Positions 1 to 7,938 of a stretch of 64,000 nt of DNA are shown in pieces. Below the pieces are notes generated by a model. The model saw only the letters and a list, made by a program, of their open reading frames with translations. It was not told the origin of the DNA and ran no database searches. Origin of the DNA: an uncultured Methylophaga sp. (GTDB taxonomy: Bacteria; Pseudomonadota; Gammaproteobacteria; GCF-002020875); NCBI GenBank assembly GCA_937877715.1, contig CALEHW010000042.1, forward strand, positions 28,991 through 92,990, written 5' to 3'. The position numbers were made by a program, and so were the translations under genes. How positions within the stretch are numbered: position 1 is the first letter of the stretch; the number at the start of each line of letters is the position of its first letter.

Positions 1-860
1 GTGGGGCTGGTGATGTTGATCTCGGTCAACCAATCCCCAATCACATCGAGCCCCACAAAGAGCAGCCCCTTCTCCCTCAACAGGGGGGCAACCTGTTCTG
101 CAATCTCACGGTCTCGTTCGGAGAGGGCGACCCCCACTCCACGGCCCCCAGCAGCAAGATTACCTCTATTCTCCCCCTCTGCAGGAATGCGGGCGAGGGC
201 GTAGGGTACCGGCTCTCCATCCACCATCAGGATCCGCTTGTCTCCCGCGCTGATCTCTGGAATAAAGCGCTGCACCATGGTGTAGTGCATTCCGTGACCT
301 GTCAGGGCCTCAATCACCACGCCGGTATTGGGGTCACCCTTGCGTAGCCGGAAGATTGAGGCCCCGCCCATGGCATCCATTGGCTTGAGAATAATATCCG
401 CCTGATCTTCGAGAAACTGCCGAATCCGGGATCCATTGCTGGTGACTAGAGAGGGCGGCACCAGCTGGGGGAACCATGCGGTGGAGAGCTTTTCATTGTA
501 GTCACGTAGAGCCTGGGGCCGATTTACTATCAGTGCGCCTCCCTTCTCGGCAAGCTCTAGGAGATGGGTTGCATAGAGATACTCTCGATCAAATGGTGGA
601 TCTTTGCGCATCAGGATAACATCGAGTTCAGCGAGTGGCAGGGTCTGCTCTCTGCCGAGGATGTACCATTGATGAAGGTCGTCCATAACCTGCAGTCGAT
701 GCGTCCTCCCCTGAACAACCCCTTGGGAGAGAAAGAGATCACTCATCTCCATATAGTAGAGGTCCCATCCTCTTTTTTCCGCCTCCAGAAGCATCGCAAG
801 GCTGCTGTCTTTGTGTGGGTGGATGTCCTGTATAGGGTCCATGACGATACCTAGTCTCAT
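1..860 (-). CDS. gshB: Glutathione synthase GshB (3' end outside window)
   Basis: ATP-grasp ligase joining gamma-glutamylcysteine and glycine to make glutathione in the cytoplasm. I translated the minus strand from the ATG at 860. It starts MRLGIVMDPIQDI with KDSS shortly after, as in proteobacterial GshB. It continues with the ATP-grasp segment ILKPMDAMGGASIF and the C-terminal NLAAGGRGVG glycine-rich motif, then DVIGDWLTEINITSP at the window edge. About 286 codons are present; the E. coli protein has 316, so roughly the last 30 residues lie outside. The ATG overlaps the gshA stop by 4 nt (ATGA), so the two are translationally coupled: both steps of glutathione synthesis in one operon. Confidence 0.95.
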   Translation of the reverse strand, partial: MRLGIVMDPIQDIHPHKDSSLAMLLEAEKRGWDLYYMEMSDLFLSQGVVQGRTHRLQVMDDLHQWYILGREQTLPLAELDVILMRKDPPFDREYLYATHLLELAEKGGALIVNRPQALRDYNEKLSTAWFPQLVPPSLVTSNGSRIRQFLEDQADIILKPMDAMGGASIFRLRKGDPNTGVVIEALTGHGMHYTMVQRFIPEISAGDKRILMVDGEPVPYALARIPAEGENRGNLAAGGRGVGVALSERDREIAEQVAPLLREKGLLFVGLDVIGDWLTEINITSP

Positions 861-2167
861 TGTGCTATCTCCGTGACAGCATCGCTGCCCTCTCTTGCGG
901 CAGCAAGCATTGCAAGACGGGCAATTACCCCATAGGCGTAGAAGCGGTTGGGCTCTGCATCAGGCTCTCTGGTTCGGTCGGGAAGGTTGAGTGGGTTGGC
1001 GAAAGAGAGTGGCTCAAAGTGCATGCCGGGGGCATTCAGGTTTTCATTATAGCCGCGTGAGGTGTGTACTCGATAGAAGCCACCAATTACATGGTGGTTC
1101 ATCATGTAGACCACGGGCTCGGCAACTGCCTGATCCTTGCCGATGGTCTCGAAAGTATAGACCCCCTCCTGAATAATGACATCAGAGACAGCCTGCCCGC
1201 CCTTGCTTCTTGCCATCTTGTTGCGCTGTTTGCGGTTGAGCTCGTGAATCTCACTGGCATCATGGATGGTCATGATACCCATGCCGTAGGTTCCAGAGTC
1301 CGCCTTGACCAGAACAAATGGGGGGTGGTCCACACCATACTGTTCATATTTTTTTCGGATCTCTCCCAGCAGATGATCGACATGGGCTGCCAGGCACTCC
1401 TCCCCCTCCCGGTTCTTGAAGTTGATCTCACCGCACCTCTCGAACAGGGGGTCAATGAGCCATGGGTCTATCTCCAGTAGGGTGGAAAATTCTGCCGCAA
1501 CCTGGCTGTAGTGGTGGAAGTGGCCCGATTTTTTACGATGACTCCACCCTAGAGCCAGAGGGGGGATGATTGACTGTTCGATATTATCGAGTATTTGAGG
1601 GATCCCGTCAGAGAGGTCATTATTCATCAGGATGACACAGGGGATGAATTCGTCGAGCCGTAACGTGTTGTCACTGCGCCGGATTGGCTCCAGCAGAATC
1701 TCCTCTCCGGAGGGGAGGGAGATGGTTTCTGGGGTCTGCAGCTCCTCTCGGAGAGAACCGATACGGACCACAAACCCGGCATGCTGGAGAAGTTTTCTCA
1801 GGGTTGCAAGGCTCTCCAGATAAAAGGTATTGCGGGTATGGCTCTCTGGAATGATGAGTATATTGCATGCTGTCGGACATATTTGTTCAACCGCACTCTG
1901 GATGGCCTGGACGGAGAGGGGAAAGAAGGCGGGGTTTAGGTTGTTGAACCCGGCAGGGAAGAGGTTGGTGTCGACTGGCGCCAGCTTGAACCCCGCATTC
2001 CTCAGATCTACGGATGTATAAAAGGGGGCTGCACTCTTTTTCCACTCACTGCGAAACCAGCTCTCAATCTGTGGCTGGCGATCCAGCAGATGAGATTCGA
2101 TCTCCCTGAGAGGGCCGGTCAGAGCCGTGGTGAGGTGGGGGACAGGTATTGATTGCTGCTGGTTCAT
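857..2167 (-). CDS. gshA: Glutamate-cysteine ligase, ferrooxidans-type GshA
   Basis: First step of glutathione synthesis, ATP-dependent ligation of glutamate and cysteine. The 436-residue product is not of the E. coli GshA fold family by sequence. It resembles the family described from Acidithiobacillus ferrooxidans, with a central KADSGTYGMGIM segment and the late YMMNHHVIGGFYRVHTSRG motif. I chose the ATG at 2167 (MNQQQSIPVP), 20 nt downstream of the rsmE stop. A further in-frame ATG at 2203 would overlap rsmE and adds only 12 residues. The gene ends in an ATGA overlap with gshB, which supports the assignment even without close sequence recall. The family call rests on overall similarity and context. 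Confidence 0.85.
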   Translation of the reverse strand: MNQQQSIPVPHLTTALTGPLREIESHLLDRQPQIESWFRSEWKKSAAPFYTSVDLRNAGFKLAPVDTNLFPAGFNNLNPAFFPLSVQAIQSAVEQICPTACNILIIPESHTRNTFYLESLATLRKLLQHAGFVVRIGSLREELQTPETISLPSGEEILLEPIRRSDNTLRLDEFIPCVILMNNDLSDGIPQILDNIEQSIIPPLALGWSHRKKSGHFHHYSQVAAEFSTLLEIDPWLIDPLFERCGEINFKNREGEECLAAHVDHLLGEIRKKYEQYGVDHPPFVLVKADSGTYGMGIMTIHDASEIHELNRKQRNKMARSKGGQAVSDVIIQEGVYTFETIGKDQAVAEPVVYMMNHHVIGGFYRVHTSRGYNENLNAPGMHFEPLSFANPLNLPDRTREPDAEPNRFYAYGVIARLAMLAAAREGSDAVTEIAQ

Positions 2168-2187
2168 GATCTCTGTCAGGACTGCTG

Positions 2188-2934
2188 TTACAGATCGCCC
2201 CATAGGCTCTGCATGATGGCTATGGCTACAACGGAGGCTGTCTCCGTACGTAGAATTCGTGGACCCATCTGGACCCCATTAAACCCGGCCTCCTCTGCGG
2301 CGGCGATCTCTTGGCGGCTCAGCCCTCCCTCAGGTCCGACTATGATACCAACTCTCCCTATGGTTTGTTGTGATAAAGGGAACCCGGAAAATTTGCTCTT
2401 TGCCACAGCATCGAGAACAAAGCCGTGTTCTATGGGGTCACTGTCGAGAGAGGAGAGAAAGTTCTGGAAGAGCCGAGGTTCATGGATTTGTGGTATCTGG
2501 TTGCGTCCGCACTGTTCGCAGGCCGAGATGGCAACCTTCCGCCAATGCAGCAGCCTCTTCTCCAGCCGTTTCCGATCAAGCCTGACTACGGTGCGTTCAC
2601 AGATCAGGGGGGTGATCTCCGCAACCCCACTCTCCGTTGCCTTCTGGATGGCGTAGTCCATCCGCTCTCCTTTGGAGATACCCTGAAACAGATGAAGTTT
2701 TAGTGGGCTCTCACGCTCCGGGAACTCTGGTTGAGCTGTCCGTACCGAGACCGTCTGTCTGTCGATAATCTCAACAGCGGCCGGAAACTCCCCGCCGGTT
2801 CCGTCAAATAGGGTCAGAGGGTCGGACTCCCTCAGGCGCAGAACCTGAATGGCATGACGACGTCCATACTCATCCAACATCATCACGGTATCTGGAGTGA
2901 GCGGGGTTGCACTGTAAATTCTTGGAGTTGGCAT
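2188..2934 (-). CDS. rsmE: 16S rRNA m3U1498 methyltransferase RsmE
   Basis: SAM-dependent SPOUT methyltransferase that modifies U1498 of 16S rRNA in the assembled 30S subunit. The C-terminal knot is clear: GIIVGPEGGLSRQE followed by LGPRILRTETASVVAIAIMQ. The N-terminal PUA-like part begins MPTPRIYSATPL, the usual beginning of RsmE, so I start at 2934 rather than at the upstream ATG at 3006, giving 248 residues, normal for the family. It lies directly upstream of gshA with a 20-nt gap and is probably first in a rsmE-gshA-gshB operon. Being SAM-dependent, it feeds SAH into the pathway encoded just upstream by ahcY and metK. Confidence 0.95.
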   Translation of the reverse strand: MPTPRIYSATPLTPDTVMMLDEYGRRHAIQVLRLRESDPLTLFDGTGGEFPAAVEIIDRQTVSVRTAQPEFPERESPLKLHLFQGISKGERMDYAIQKATESGVAEITPLICERTVVRLDRKRLEKRLLHWRKVAISACEQCGRNQIPQIHEPRLFQNFLSSLDSDPIEHGFVLDAVAKSKFSGFPLSQQTIGRVGIIVGPEGGLSRQEIAAAEEAGFNGVQMGPRILRTETASVVAIAIMQSLWGDL

Positions 2935-2947
2935 AGGGTACGGTGAG

Positions 2948-2953
2948 TATAAT
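2948..2953 (+). promoter_or_regulatory. Possible -10 element (TATAAT)
   Basis: A perfect TATAAT lies just upstream of rsmE on the opposite strand and would serve the small reading frame at 2953-3210. No convincing -35 hexamer is seen at the expected distance, so this is only a candidate. Confidence 0.3.
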
Positions 2954-3027
2954 GGCTCTCTGAGATTATCGACAAATATCTGAAGAGTTTTCGTGAGATT
3001 GCTCAACTGACAACCGAAAATGGCTGG

Positions 3028-3210
3028 GTGGATAACGCAACCCTCAAGTTTGAAGTGCTGGAACGTGATGAGAAGAGGGTGCTGATTGAGTTCAGTTTCG
3101 AGGAGATTGTAATGAGTGCCTCAGGATGTACGGTCAATCGGGTGGAGTGTTGGGACAAGGTGGAGCTGCAACTGCAGGGGGAAGAGGTTGTTGGGGTAGC
3201 GATCCTGTAG
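3028..3210 (+). CDS. Small hypothetical protein, start uncertain
   Basis: Unrecognised. From the GTG at 3028 it encodes 60 residues (VDNATLKFEVLERDEK... ending GEEVVGVAIL), rich in acidic and hydrophobic residues and without a signal peptide or membrane segment. The frame is open back to a stop at 2950-2952, and the upstream codons (LSEIIDKYLKSFREIAQLTTENGW) look protein-like, with no ATG, GTG or TTG among them. The gene may use a non-standard start such as CTG at 2980, or may have lost its start. It is divergent from rsmE and overlaps the 5' end of that open frame only outside the chosen rsmE start. A possible terminator follows at 3370-3408. Confidence 0.45.
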   Translation: MDNATLKFEVLERDEKRVLIEFSFEEIVMSASGCTVNRVECWDKVELQLQGEEVVGVAIL

Positions 3211-3369
3211 TTTTTCGGCAAAAGACAAGGAATACGTTTGCAATTACCTATATTACTGAATTATAATAACAGACTGAGCCGACGTCTGATTCACCCTCCT
3301 CCTCGAATCTAGGCGTCAATATAAGCTCACACGATGCGCTCTTTTCCCCCAATTTAAAGAGCCGTCACT

Positions 3370-3408
3370 GCCGCCCTGGACCACCCCGTTCAGAGGCGGT
3401 ATTTTTTT
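3370..3408 (+). terminator. Possible intrinsic terminator
   Basis: Arms GCCGCC (3370-3375) and GGCGGT (3395-3400) can pair, with a G-U at the base, and are followed by seven T at 3402-3408. It would end transcripts of the small frame that stops at 3210. The loop is 19 nt and the stem short, so it is only moderately convincing. Nothing else is seen in 3211-3476. Confidence 0.45.
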
Positions 3409-3476
3409 GTGCGGCACTAATTTGGTGTGCAGATATTGGCTTTATCGTGACTGCGGCCGACGATTATGTTGCATTC

Positions 3477-4010
3477 TTAGCGGGTTGGTCTGCCGTCCAT
3501 GCTGATCTGGTTTTTCTCCCTCCAGTACTGGCGTATTCCCTCCGTACCTTTTTTCTCGATCCACTGGTTAAGGGTCTCCCGCTCACCTATCAGTTCCATT
3601 CTTGGTACCCCGAAGCCACAGGAACTATGTACTAGGTCAACCTTCAGCTCAATGAGCTGGCGTGCCCCCACACTATGGGGGAAGTGGTCATAGAGTTCGC
3701 TCCATCCCCCCTCATTAGGATGGGTGGTGGATGCTGTGCCGTAGGTCCGAAGAATCAATGGTTTTTCATCAAACGAGCAGAACATGATGGTCATTCGTGG
3801 ATCTTCCAGCAGGTGAGCGGAGGTCTCGTTGCTACTTCCAGTCAGATTAAGCCAGATGATGCGGTTGGGGCTGATCACTCGCAGGGAGTCGAGCCCCTTG
3901 GGCGAGAGGTTGATCCGTCCCCGTTTCGGGGCGGTGGCAACAAAATAGAGATGTTGCTGCCCGATAAACTCGATATGGCGGTCACTCAGTACGGGAAAGA
4001 GTTGGCCCAT
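3477..4010 (-). CDS. Pyridoxamine 5'-phosphate oxidase-like flavoprotein
   Basis: 177-residue protein of the split-barrel FMN-binding (PNPOx-like) superfamily, similar to the short 'pyridoxamine 5'-phosphate oxidase family protein' group rather than to true PdxH. Visible signs are the early HIEFIGQQHLYFVATA strand pair, GRINLSPKG, NRIIWLNLTGSSNETSAHLLEDPRMTIMFCS and the C-terminal WREKNQISMDGRPTR tail. The ETSAHL..PR segment is typical of these enzymes. The substrate is unknown. It starts 5 nt downstream of the metF stop, so it is very probably cotranscribed with metF. A role linked to one-carbon metabolism is only suggested by position. Confidence 0.8.
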   Translation of the reverse strand: MGQLFPVLSDRHIEFIGQQHLYFVATAPKRGRINLSPKGLDSLRVISPNRIIWLNLTGSSNETSAHLLEDPRMTIMFCSFDEKPLILRTYGTASTTHPNEGGWSELYDHFPHSVGARQLIELKVDLVHSSCGFGVPRMELIGERETLNQWIEKKGTEGIRQYWREKNQISMDGRPTR

Positions 4011-4015
4011 GGTCG

Positions 4016-4864
4016 CTACTCCCCGACGAGATCCAGGCTATTGAATACTCGCAGTGTTGCTGCCGCCTGGTTCATGGTGTAGAAGTGAAGCCCCGGGGCA
4101 CCGGCACTCAACAGATCCTGGCATAGACGTGTGGTGACCTCCAGTCCAAACGCACGCAGAGAGTCGGTGTCATCACGATAGGCGATGAGCCGTTCCCTGA
4201 TCCAGCGAGGAATCTCTGCCCCACACATCTCGGAGAAGCGGGCCAGATTTGTATAGTTGGTGATCGGCATAATGCCGGGGACGATCGGTAGGTCGATCCC
4301 CATTGCGGCACAATCCTCACCAAAGCGGAGGTAGCCATCGATGTTGTAGAAATATTGGGTAATTGCACTATCTGCACCGGCCTCAACCTTGCGCTTGAAG
4401 TTCTGCAGATCGGTAAAGGCGTCGGGAGCCTGGGGGTGAAACTCCGGATAGGCGGCCACCTCAATATGGAAATGGTCACCGCTCTCCTCGCGGATAAATG
4501 AGACCAGTTCATTGGCATAGCGAAAATCCCCAGATGCACCCATGCCAGAAGGCATATCGCCTCGCAGGGCAACGATACGTTGGACCCCCTTTTCCTGGTA
4601 TCCCTGCAGAATCGCGGTAATACCCTCTCGAGTTGCACCAATACAGGAGAGGTGGGGGGCTGCATTAACTCCCTGTTGCTGGATATCCATCACAGCCTCA
4701 TATGTCCCCTCCTGGGTGCTACCACCCGCACCAAAGGTGACTGAGGCATAGGCAGGTTTTATGGCGCTGAATAGCTCCTGTTGAGCGGCATGCAGCTTCT
4801 CTTTTCCTGCCTCTGTTTTTGGGGGGAAGAATTCCAGACTAAATTGTGGAGCTGGCTGGGTCAT
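4016..4864 (-). CDS. metF: Methylenetetrahydrofolate reductase MetF
   Basis: FAD-dependent reduction of 5,10-methylene-THF to 5-methyl-THF, the methyl donor for methionine synthesis. The 282-residue TIM-barrel protein begins MTQPAPQFSLEFFPPKTE, the conserved N-terminal strand with the catalytic Glu. It continues with VTFGAGGSTQEGT, APHLSCIGATREG, IVALRGDMPSG, an AAYPEFHP strand, and ITQYFYN and IVPGIMPITN segments. Length is normal for the bacterial single-domain enzyme. It lies downstream of ahcY on the same strand (157 nt, with a hairpin at 4982-5008), so the methionine/SAM cycle genes are clustered: metK, ahcY, metF. Confidence 0.97.
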   Translation of the reverse strand: MTQPAPQFSLEFFPPKTEAGKEKLHAAQQELFSAIKPAYASVTFGAGGSTQEGTYEAVMDIQQQGVNAAPHLSCIGATREGITAILQGYQEKGVQRIVALRGDMPSGMGASGDFRYANELVSFIREESGDHFHIEVAAYPEFHPQAPDAFTDLQNFKRKVEAGADSAITQYFYNIDGYLRFGEDCAAMGIDLPIVPGIMPITNYTNLARFSEMCGAEIPRWIRERLIAYRDDTDSLRAFGLEVTTRLCQDLLSAGAPGLHFYTMNQAAATLRVFNSLDLVGE

Positions 4865-4981
4865 ATATTCTTGTCGTCTCGGTATGGGGAGATTGGGTCA
4901 TCCTTTTTCAGTCAGGCGCAACCGATTTTGTTCAAAAGGATAACTCAACCTCCTTGTAATGCCTAGGGAAGCTATGAATAA

Positions 4982-5008
4982 GTCATCCCCGCCTGCGCGG
5001 GGGATGAC
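4982..5008. repeat. Palindromic hairpin after ahcY (terminator-like or REP-like)
   Basis: An 11-bp stem, GTCATCCCCGC (4982-4992) against GCGGGGGATGAC (4997-5008, one bulged G), encloses the loop CTGC. It sits 14 nt beyond the ahcY stop. It has no good T-run on the minus strand, so termination is uncertain. The GTCATCCCCGC core resembles small palindromic repeats dispersed in many proteobacterial genomes. Confidence 0.6.
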
Positions 5009-5021
5009 CTGATTAGATTCG

Positions 5022-6431
5022 CTAGTATCTGTAGTGCTCTGGTTTATAAGGGCCTTCTACCGGCACACTGATATAGTCAGCCTGGGTCTGGCTCAGAGTG
5101 GTGAGATTGACCCCGATCTTCTCAAGGTGGTGGCGTGCGACCTCCTCATCCAGATGTTTCGGCAGGGTATATACCTCATTTTTATACTCACCCTTCTGGT
5201 TGAATAGTTCGATCTGTGCCAAGGTCTGGTTGGTAAAGGAGTTGGACATAACAAAACTTGGGTGGCCGGTGGCACAACCAAGGTTAACCAATCGACCCTC
5301 AGCCAGGAGAATGATCTTGTTGCCACTTGGCAGGGTGATGTGGTCAACCTGTGGTTTGATGTTCTCCCATTCATATTTCTTCATATTTACAACATCGATC
5401 TCATTGTCGAAGTGACCAATGTTGCAAACAATTGTTTCATGTTTCATCTGCACCATATGGTCGTGGGTGATGACATTGAAGTTACCTGTTGCAGTTACAA
5501 AGATGTCGCCCTGTGAGGCAGCGTCATCCATGGTCACCACGCGGTATCCCTCCATTGCCGCCTGTAGTGCGCAGATAGGATCAATCTCAGTAACCCAGAC
5601 AGTTGCGCCCAGACCACGTAGTGACTGGGCGCACCCCTTACCAACATCACCGTAGCCGAGAACAATGGCAATCTTTCCGGCGATCATTACATCTGTCGCA
5701 CGCTTGATTCCATCTACCAGTGATTCACGACAGCCATAGAGGTTGTCGAATTTTGATTTTGTAACAGAGTCATTAACGTTGATTGCAGGGAAGGGGAGTG
5801 AGCCATCTTCCTGCATCTGATAGAGACGATGAACACCGGTGGTAGTCTCCTCGGTAACACCCTGAATGTTTTTCAGGATGTTGGAGTACCAGTTTGGGGA
5901 TTCGCTCAATTTATTCTTGATGGCTGCGTAGAGAACCTCCTCTTCCTCGCTGGTTGGGCTGTCCAGTACGGAGATATCACTCTCTGCCTTGGAGCCGAGA
6001 ATAATAAGCAGGGTGGCATCACCACCGTCATCAAGAATCATGTTCGGGGTGCCGCCATCGGACCACTCCATGATCTTATGGCTGTAGTCCCAGTAATTCT
6101 CCAAAGACTCACCCTTGTAGGCAAAGACAGGAATTCCCTGGTCGGCAATGGCGGCCGCAGCATGATCTTGTGTCGAATAAATATTGCACGATGCCCAGCG
6201 CACCTCGGCACCCAGTGCAGTCAGGGTCTCGATCAGTGCCGCGGTCTGGATGGTCATATGTAGAGAGCCTGCGATACGTGCCCCCTTTAGAGGTTTGTCC
6301 TCACCATATTTTTCGCGCAGTGCCATCAGTCCAGGCATTTCACTTTCTGCGATACGAAGCTCCTTGTGGCCCCAATCCTTGAGGCTCATGTCTGCAATGA
6401 CATAGTTATCTGTGGTCTCGATATTGCTCAT
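5022..6431 (-). CDS. ahcY: S-adenosylhomocysteinase AhcY
   Basis: NAD-dependent hydrolysis of SAH to adenosine and homocysteine, relieving product inhibition of methyltransferases. The 469-residue length fits the bacterial long form. Visible motifs are [21 protein letters not shown] near residue 55, the Rossmann NAD site [45 protein letters not shown] and the C-terminal [10 protein letters not shown] ending. The ATG at 6431 is preceded by AGAGGAAAG. A SAH riboswitch occupies the leader (6488-6545). metK ends 131 nt upstream on the same strand and metF follows, forming a complete SAM-recycling cluster. Confidence 0.98.
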   Translation of the reverse strand: MSNIETTDNYVIADMSLKDWGHKELRIAESEMPGLMALREKYGEDKPLKGARIAGSLHMTIQTAALIETLTALGAEVRWASCNIYSTQDHAAAAIADQGIPVFAYKGESLENYWDYSHKIMEWSDGGTPNMILDDGGDATLLIILGSKAESDISVLDSPTSEEEEVLYAAIKNKLSESPNWYSNILKNIQGVTEETTTGVHRLYQMQEDGSLPFPAINVNDSVTKSKFDNLYGCRESLVDGIKRATDVMIAGKIAIVLGYGDVGKGCAQSLRGLGATVWVTEIDPICALQAAMEGYRVVTMDDAASQGDIFVTATGNFNVITHDHMVQMKHETIVCNIGHFDNEIDVVNMKKYEWENIKPQVDHITLPSGNKIILLAEGRLVNLGCATGHPSFVMSNSFTNQTLAQIELFNQKGEYKNEVYTLPKHLDEEVARHHLEKIGVNLTTLSQTQADYISVPVEGPYKPEHYRY

Positions 6432-6487
6432 TTTCTTTCCTCTATTTCATAGTCAATCGATCGAGAGCGCAGTTACGGTATCTACAG

Positions 6488-6545
6488 CTATCTCAGTCCG
6501 GGCCTGGCGGGGGTGCCGTCGCAGCGCTCCCCGGGCTGAGGTTTT
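6488..6545 (-). promoter_or_regulatory. SAH riboswitch in the ahcY leader
   Basis: On the minus strand the leader contains the SAH-riboswitch core GGAGCGCUGCGAC followed by GCCAGGC. It is closed by a stem pairing CUCAG-CCCGGG (about 6540-6530) with CCCGG-A-CUGAG (6501-6491). This is the known arrangement for riboswitches that raise ahcY expression when SAH accumulates. A GCGCTC stretch at 6470-6465 (minus) is complementary to the conserved GAGCGC of the core (6529-6524) and could form the competing fold. The element starts about 20 nt after the metK stop. Confidence 0.9.
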
Positions 6546-6562
6546 TTGGTTTACAAAATCAC

Positions 6563-7735
6563 CTAAACTCCGGCGGCATCACGTAGTGCATCAGCCTTGT
6601 CGGTACATTCCCAGGTGAACTCTTCCTCTGTTCTGCCGAAGTGCCCATAGGCGGCTGTCTTCTGATAGATGGGACGCAGCAGATCAAGCATCTCGACAAT
6701 GCCGCGTGGCTTGAGGTTGAAGTGCTCAAGTACCAGTGCCTCAATTTTGGAATCGTCAATTACCCCAGTACCAAAGGTCTCCACAGAGACCGAGGTGGGG
6801 TCAGCAACACCGATTGCATAGGAGATCTGAATCTCACAACGCTCAGCGAGGCCGGCGGCAACAATATTCTTGGCAACATAACGGCCTGCATAGGCAGCAG
6901 ATCGGTCAACCTTGGATGGATCCTTGCCAGAGAAGGCGCCACCACCATGGCGAGCCATGCCACCATATGTGTCGACAATAATCTTTCTTCCGGTAAGACC
7001 ACAGTCTCCAACCGGACCACCAATGACAAAGTTGCCAGTAGGGTTGATATGGTATTTGGTGTTGGCATCAAGCCACTCCTCGGGAAGTACTGGACGGATA
7101 ATCTCTTCTCGTACAGCTTCTTGCAGATCCTTGTAGGCGATATCCGGGTCGTGCTGTGTAGAGAGAACTACCGCATCAATACCAACCGGCTTGCCATCAC
7201 TATAGCGGAAGGTAACCTGGCTCTTGGCATCTGGGCGCAGCCATGGAAGCACACCGTTTTTGCGTAGCTCTGCCTGACGCTCTACCAAGCGGTGGGAGTA
7301 GGTGATGGGAGCGGGCATCAGCACATCGGTCTCGTTGGAGGCGTAGCCAAACATCAGCCCCTGGTCACCGGCGCCCTGCTCATGGCTATCAGACTCATCA
7401 ACCCCCATGGCGATATCAGAGGACTGTTTACCGATTGCCGAGAGCACCGCACAGCTTTTGCCATCGAAACCAACATCAGCGGAGTTGTAACCGATATCAC
7501 ACACTACCTTGCGTACTAATTCCTCGGTATCAACCCAGGCGTTGGTGGTGATCTCTCCAGCCAGAATGACCATACCAGTCTTGACCATGGTCTCGCAGGC
7601 AACGCGTGAATTTTTATCCTCTTTCAGCAGTGCATCCAGTACCGTATCAGAGATTTGGTCTGCCAGTTTATCGGGGTGTCCCTCGGATACTGATTCTGAG
7701 GTAAAAAGCGTTGTATTGTCTGTGTTGTTACTCAT
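6563..7735 (-). CDS. metK: S-adenosylmethionine synthase MetK
   Basis: Makes SAM from methionine and ATP. The 390-residue product has [20 protein letters not shown] at the N terminus (catalytic His-Pro-Asp), [12 protein letters not shown] around residue 120 for ATP binding, and [20 protein letters not shown] near residue 265, all canonical. It also has the central [20 protein letters not shown]. The ATG at 7735 sits only about 20 nt beyond a strong intrinsic terminator (7754-7789), itself downstream of a SAM-II aptamer, so expression should fall when SAM is plentiful. ahcY follows in the same direction after 131 nt. Confidence 0.98.
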   Translation of the reverse strand: MSNNTDNTTLFTSESVSEGHPDKLADQISDTVLDALLKEDKNSRVACETMVKTGMVILAGEITTNAWVDTEELVRKVVCDIGYNSADVGFDGKSCAVLSAIGKQSSDIAMGVDESDSHEQGAGDQGLMFGYASNETDVLMPAPITYSHRLVERQAELRKNGVLPWLRPDAKSQVTFRYSDGKPVGIDAVVLSTQHDPDIAYKDLQEAVREEIIRPVLPEEWLDANTKYHINPTGNFVIGGPVGDCGLTGRKIIVDTYGGMARHGGGAFSGKDPSKVDRSAAYAGRYVAKNIVAAGLAERCEIQISYAIGVADPTSVSVETFGTGVIDDSKIEALVLEHFNLKPRGIVEMLDLLRPIYQKTAAYGHFGRTEEEFTWECTDKADALRDAAGV

Positions 7736-7753
7736 TGCGGCCTATATCTCCAT

Positions 7754-7789
7754 AAAAAAACCCGCTCAACCAGTTGGCGTGCGGGTTTT
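7754..7789 (-). terminator. Attenuator terminator in the metK leader
   Basis: On the minus strand AAAACCCGC (7789-7781) pairs with GCGGGTTTT (7765-7757), with an inner CAAC/GTTG helix, and the run of seven T ends at 7754. It lies between the SAM-II aptamer and the metK start. No minus-strand gene lies upstream whose 3' end it could serve, which marks it as the expression platform of the riboswitch. Confidence 0.85.
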
Positions 7790-7799
7790 AGAATTCTGA

Positions 7800-7860
7800 C
7801 CTGCATCGCTTTAGCCGTATTTTTATAGCGCTCGCAAGCTGAGCTCAAATCAGCGCTATC
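7800..7860 (-). promoter_or_regulatory. SAM-II (SAM_alpha) riboswitch ahead of metK
   Basis: Read on the minus strand, the leader has UAGCGCUGAUUUGAGC, then GCUUGCGAGCGCUA closing stem P1 (7858-7852 with 7832-7826). Next come an A-rich UAAAAAUA, then GGCUAAAGCG near 7815. The fixed elements UGAUUUGAGC, GCUUGC, UAAA and GCUAAAGCG match the SAM-II consensus known mainly from Alphaproteobacteria. It begins just where transcription from the promoter at 7865-7894 should start, and a strong terminator follows. Predicted to switch metK off when SAM is bound. Confidence 0.88.
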
Positions 7861-7864
7861 TACG

Positions 7865-7894
7865 ATTCTCTATGATGAGTGGTTTTTCTGTCAA
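7865..7894 (-). promoter_or_regulatory. metK promoter
   Basis: Perfect -35 TTGACA (minus strand, 7894-7889) and -10 GAGAAT (7870-7865) with an 18-nt spacer. Transcription would start near 7858-7861, directly at the SAM-II aptamer. The -10 is weak (4 of 6), but placement relative to the riboswitch supports it. Confidence 0.65.
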
Positions 7895-7938
7895 GTTTTT
7901 TTGTAGAATTGCAAAATAATGAAAGGAGATTACAAGTT

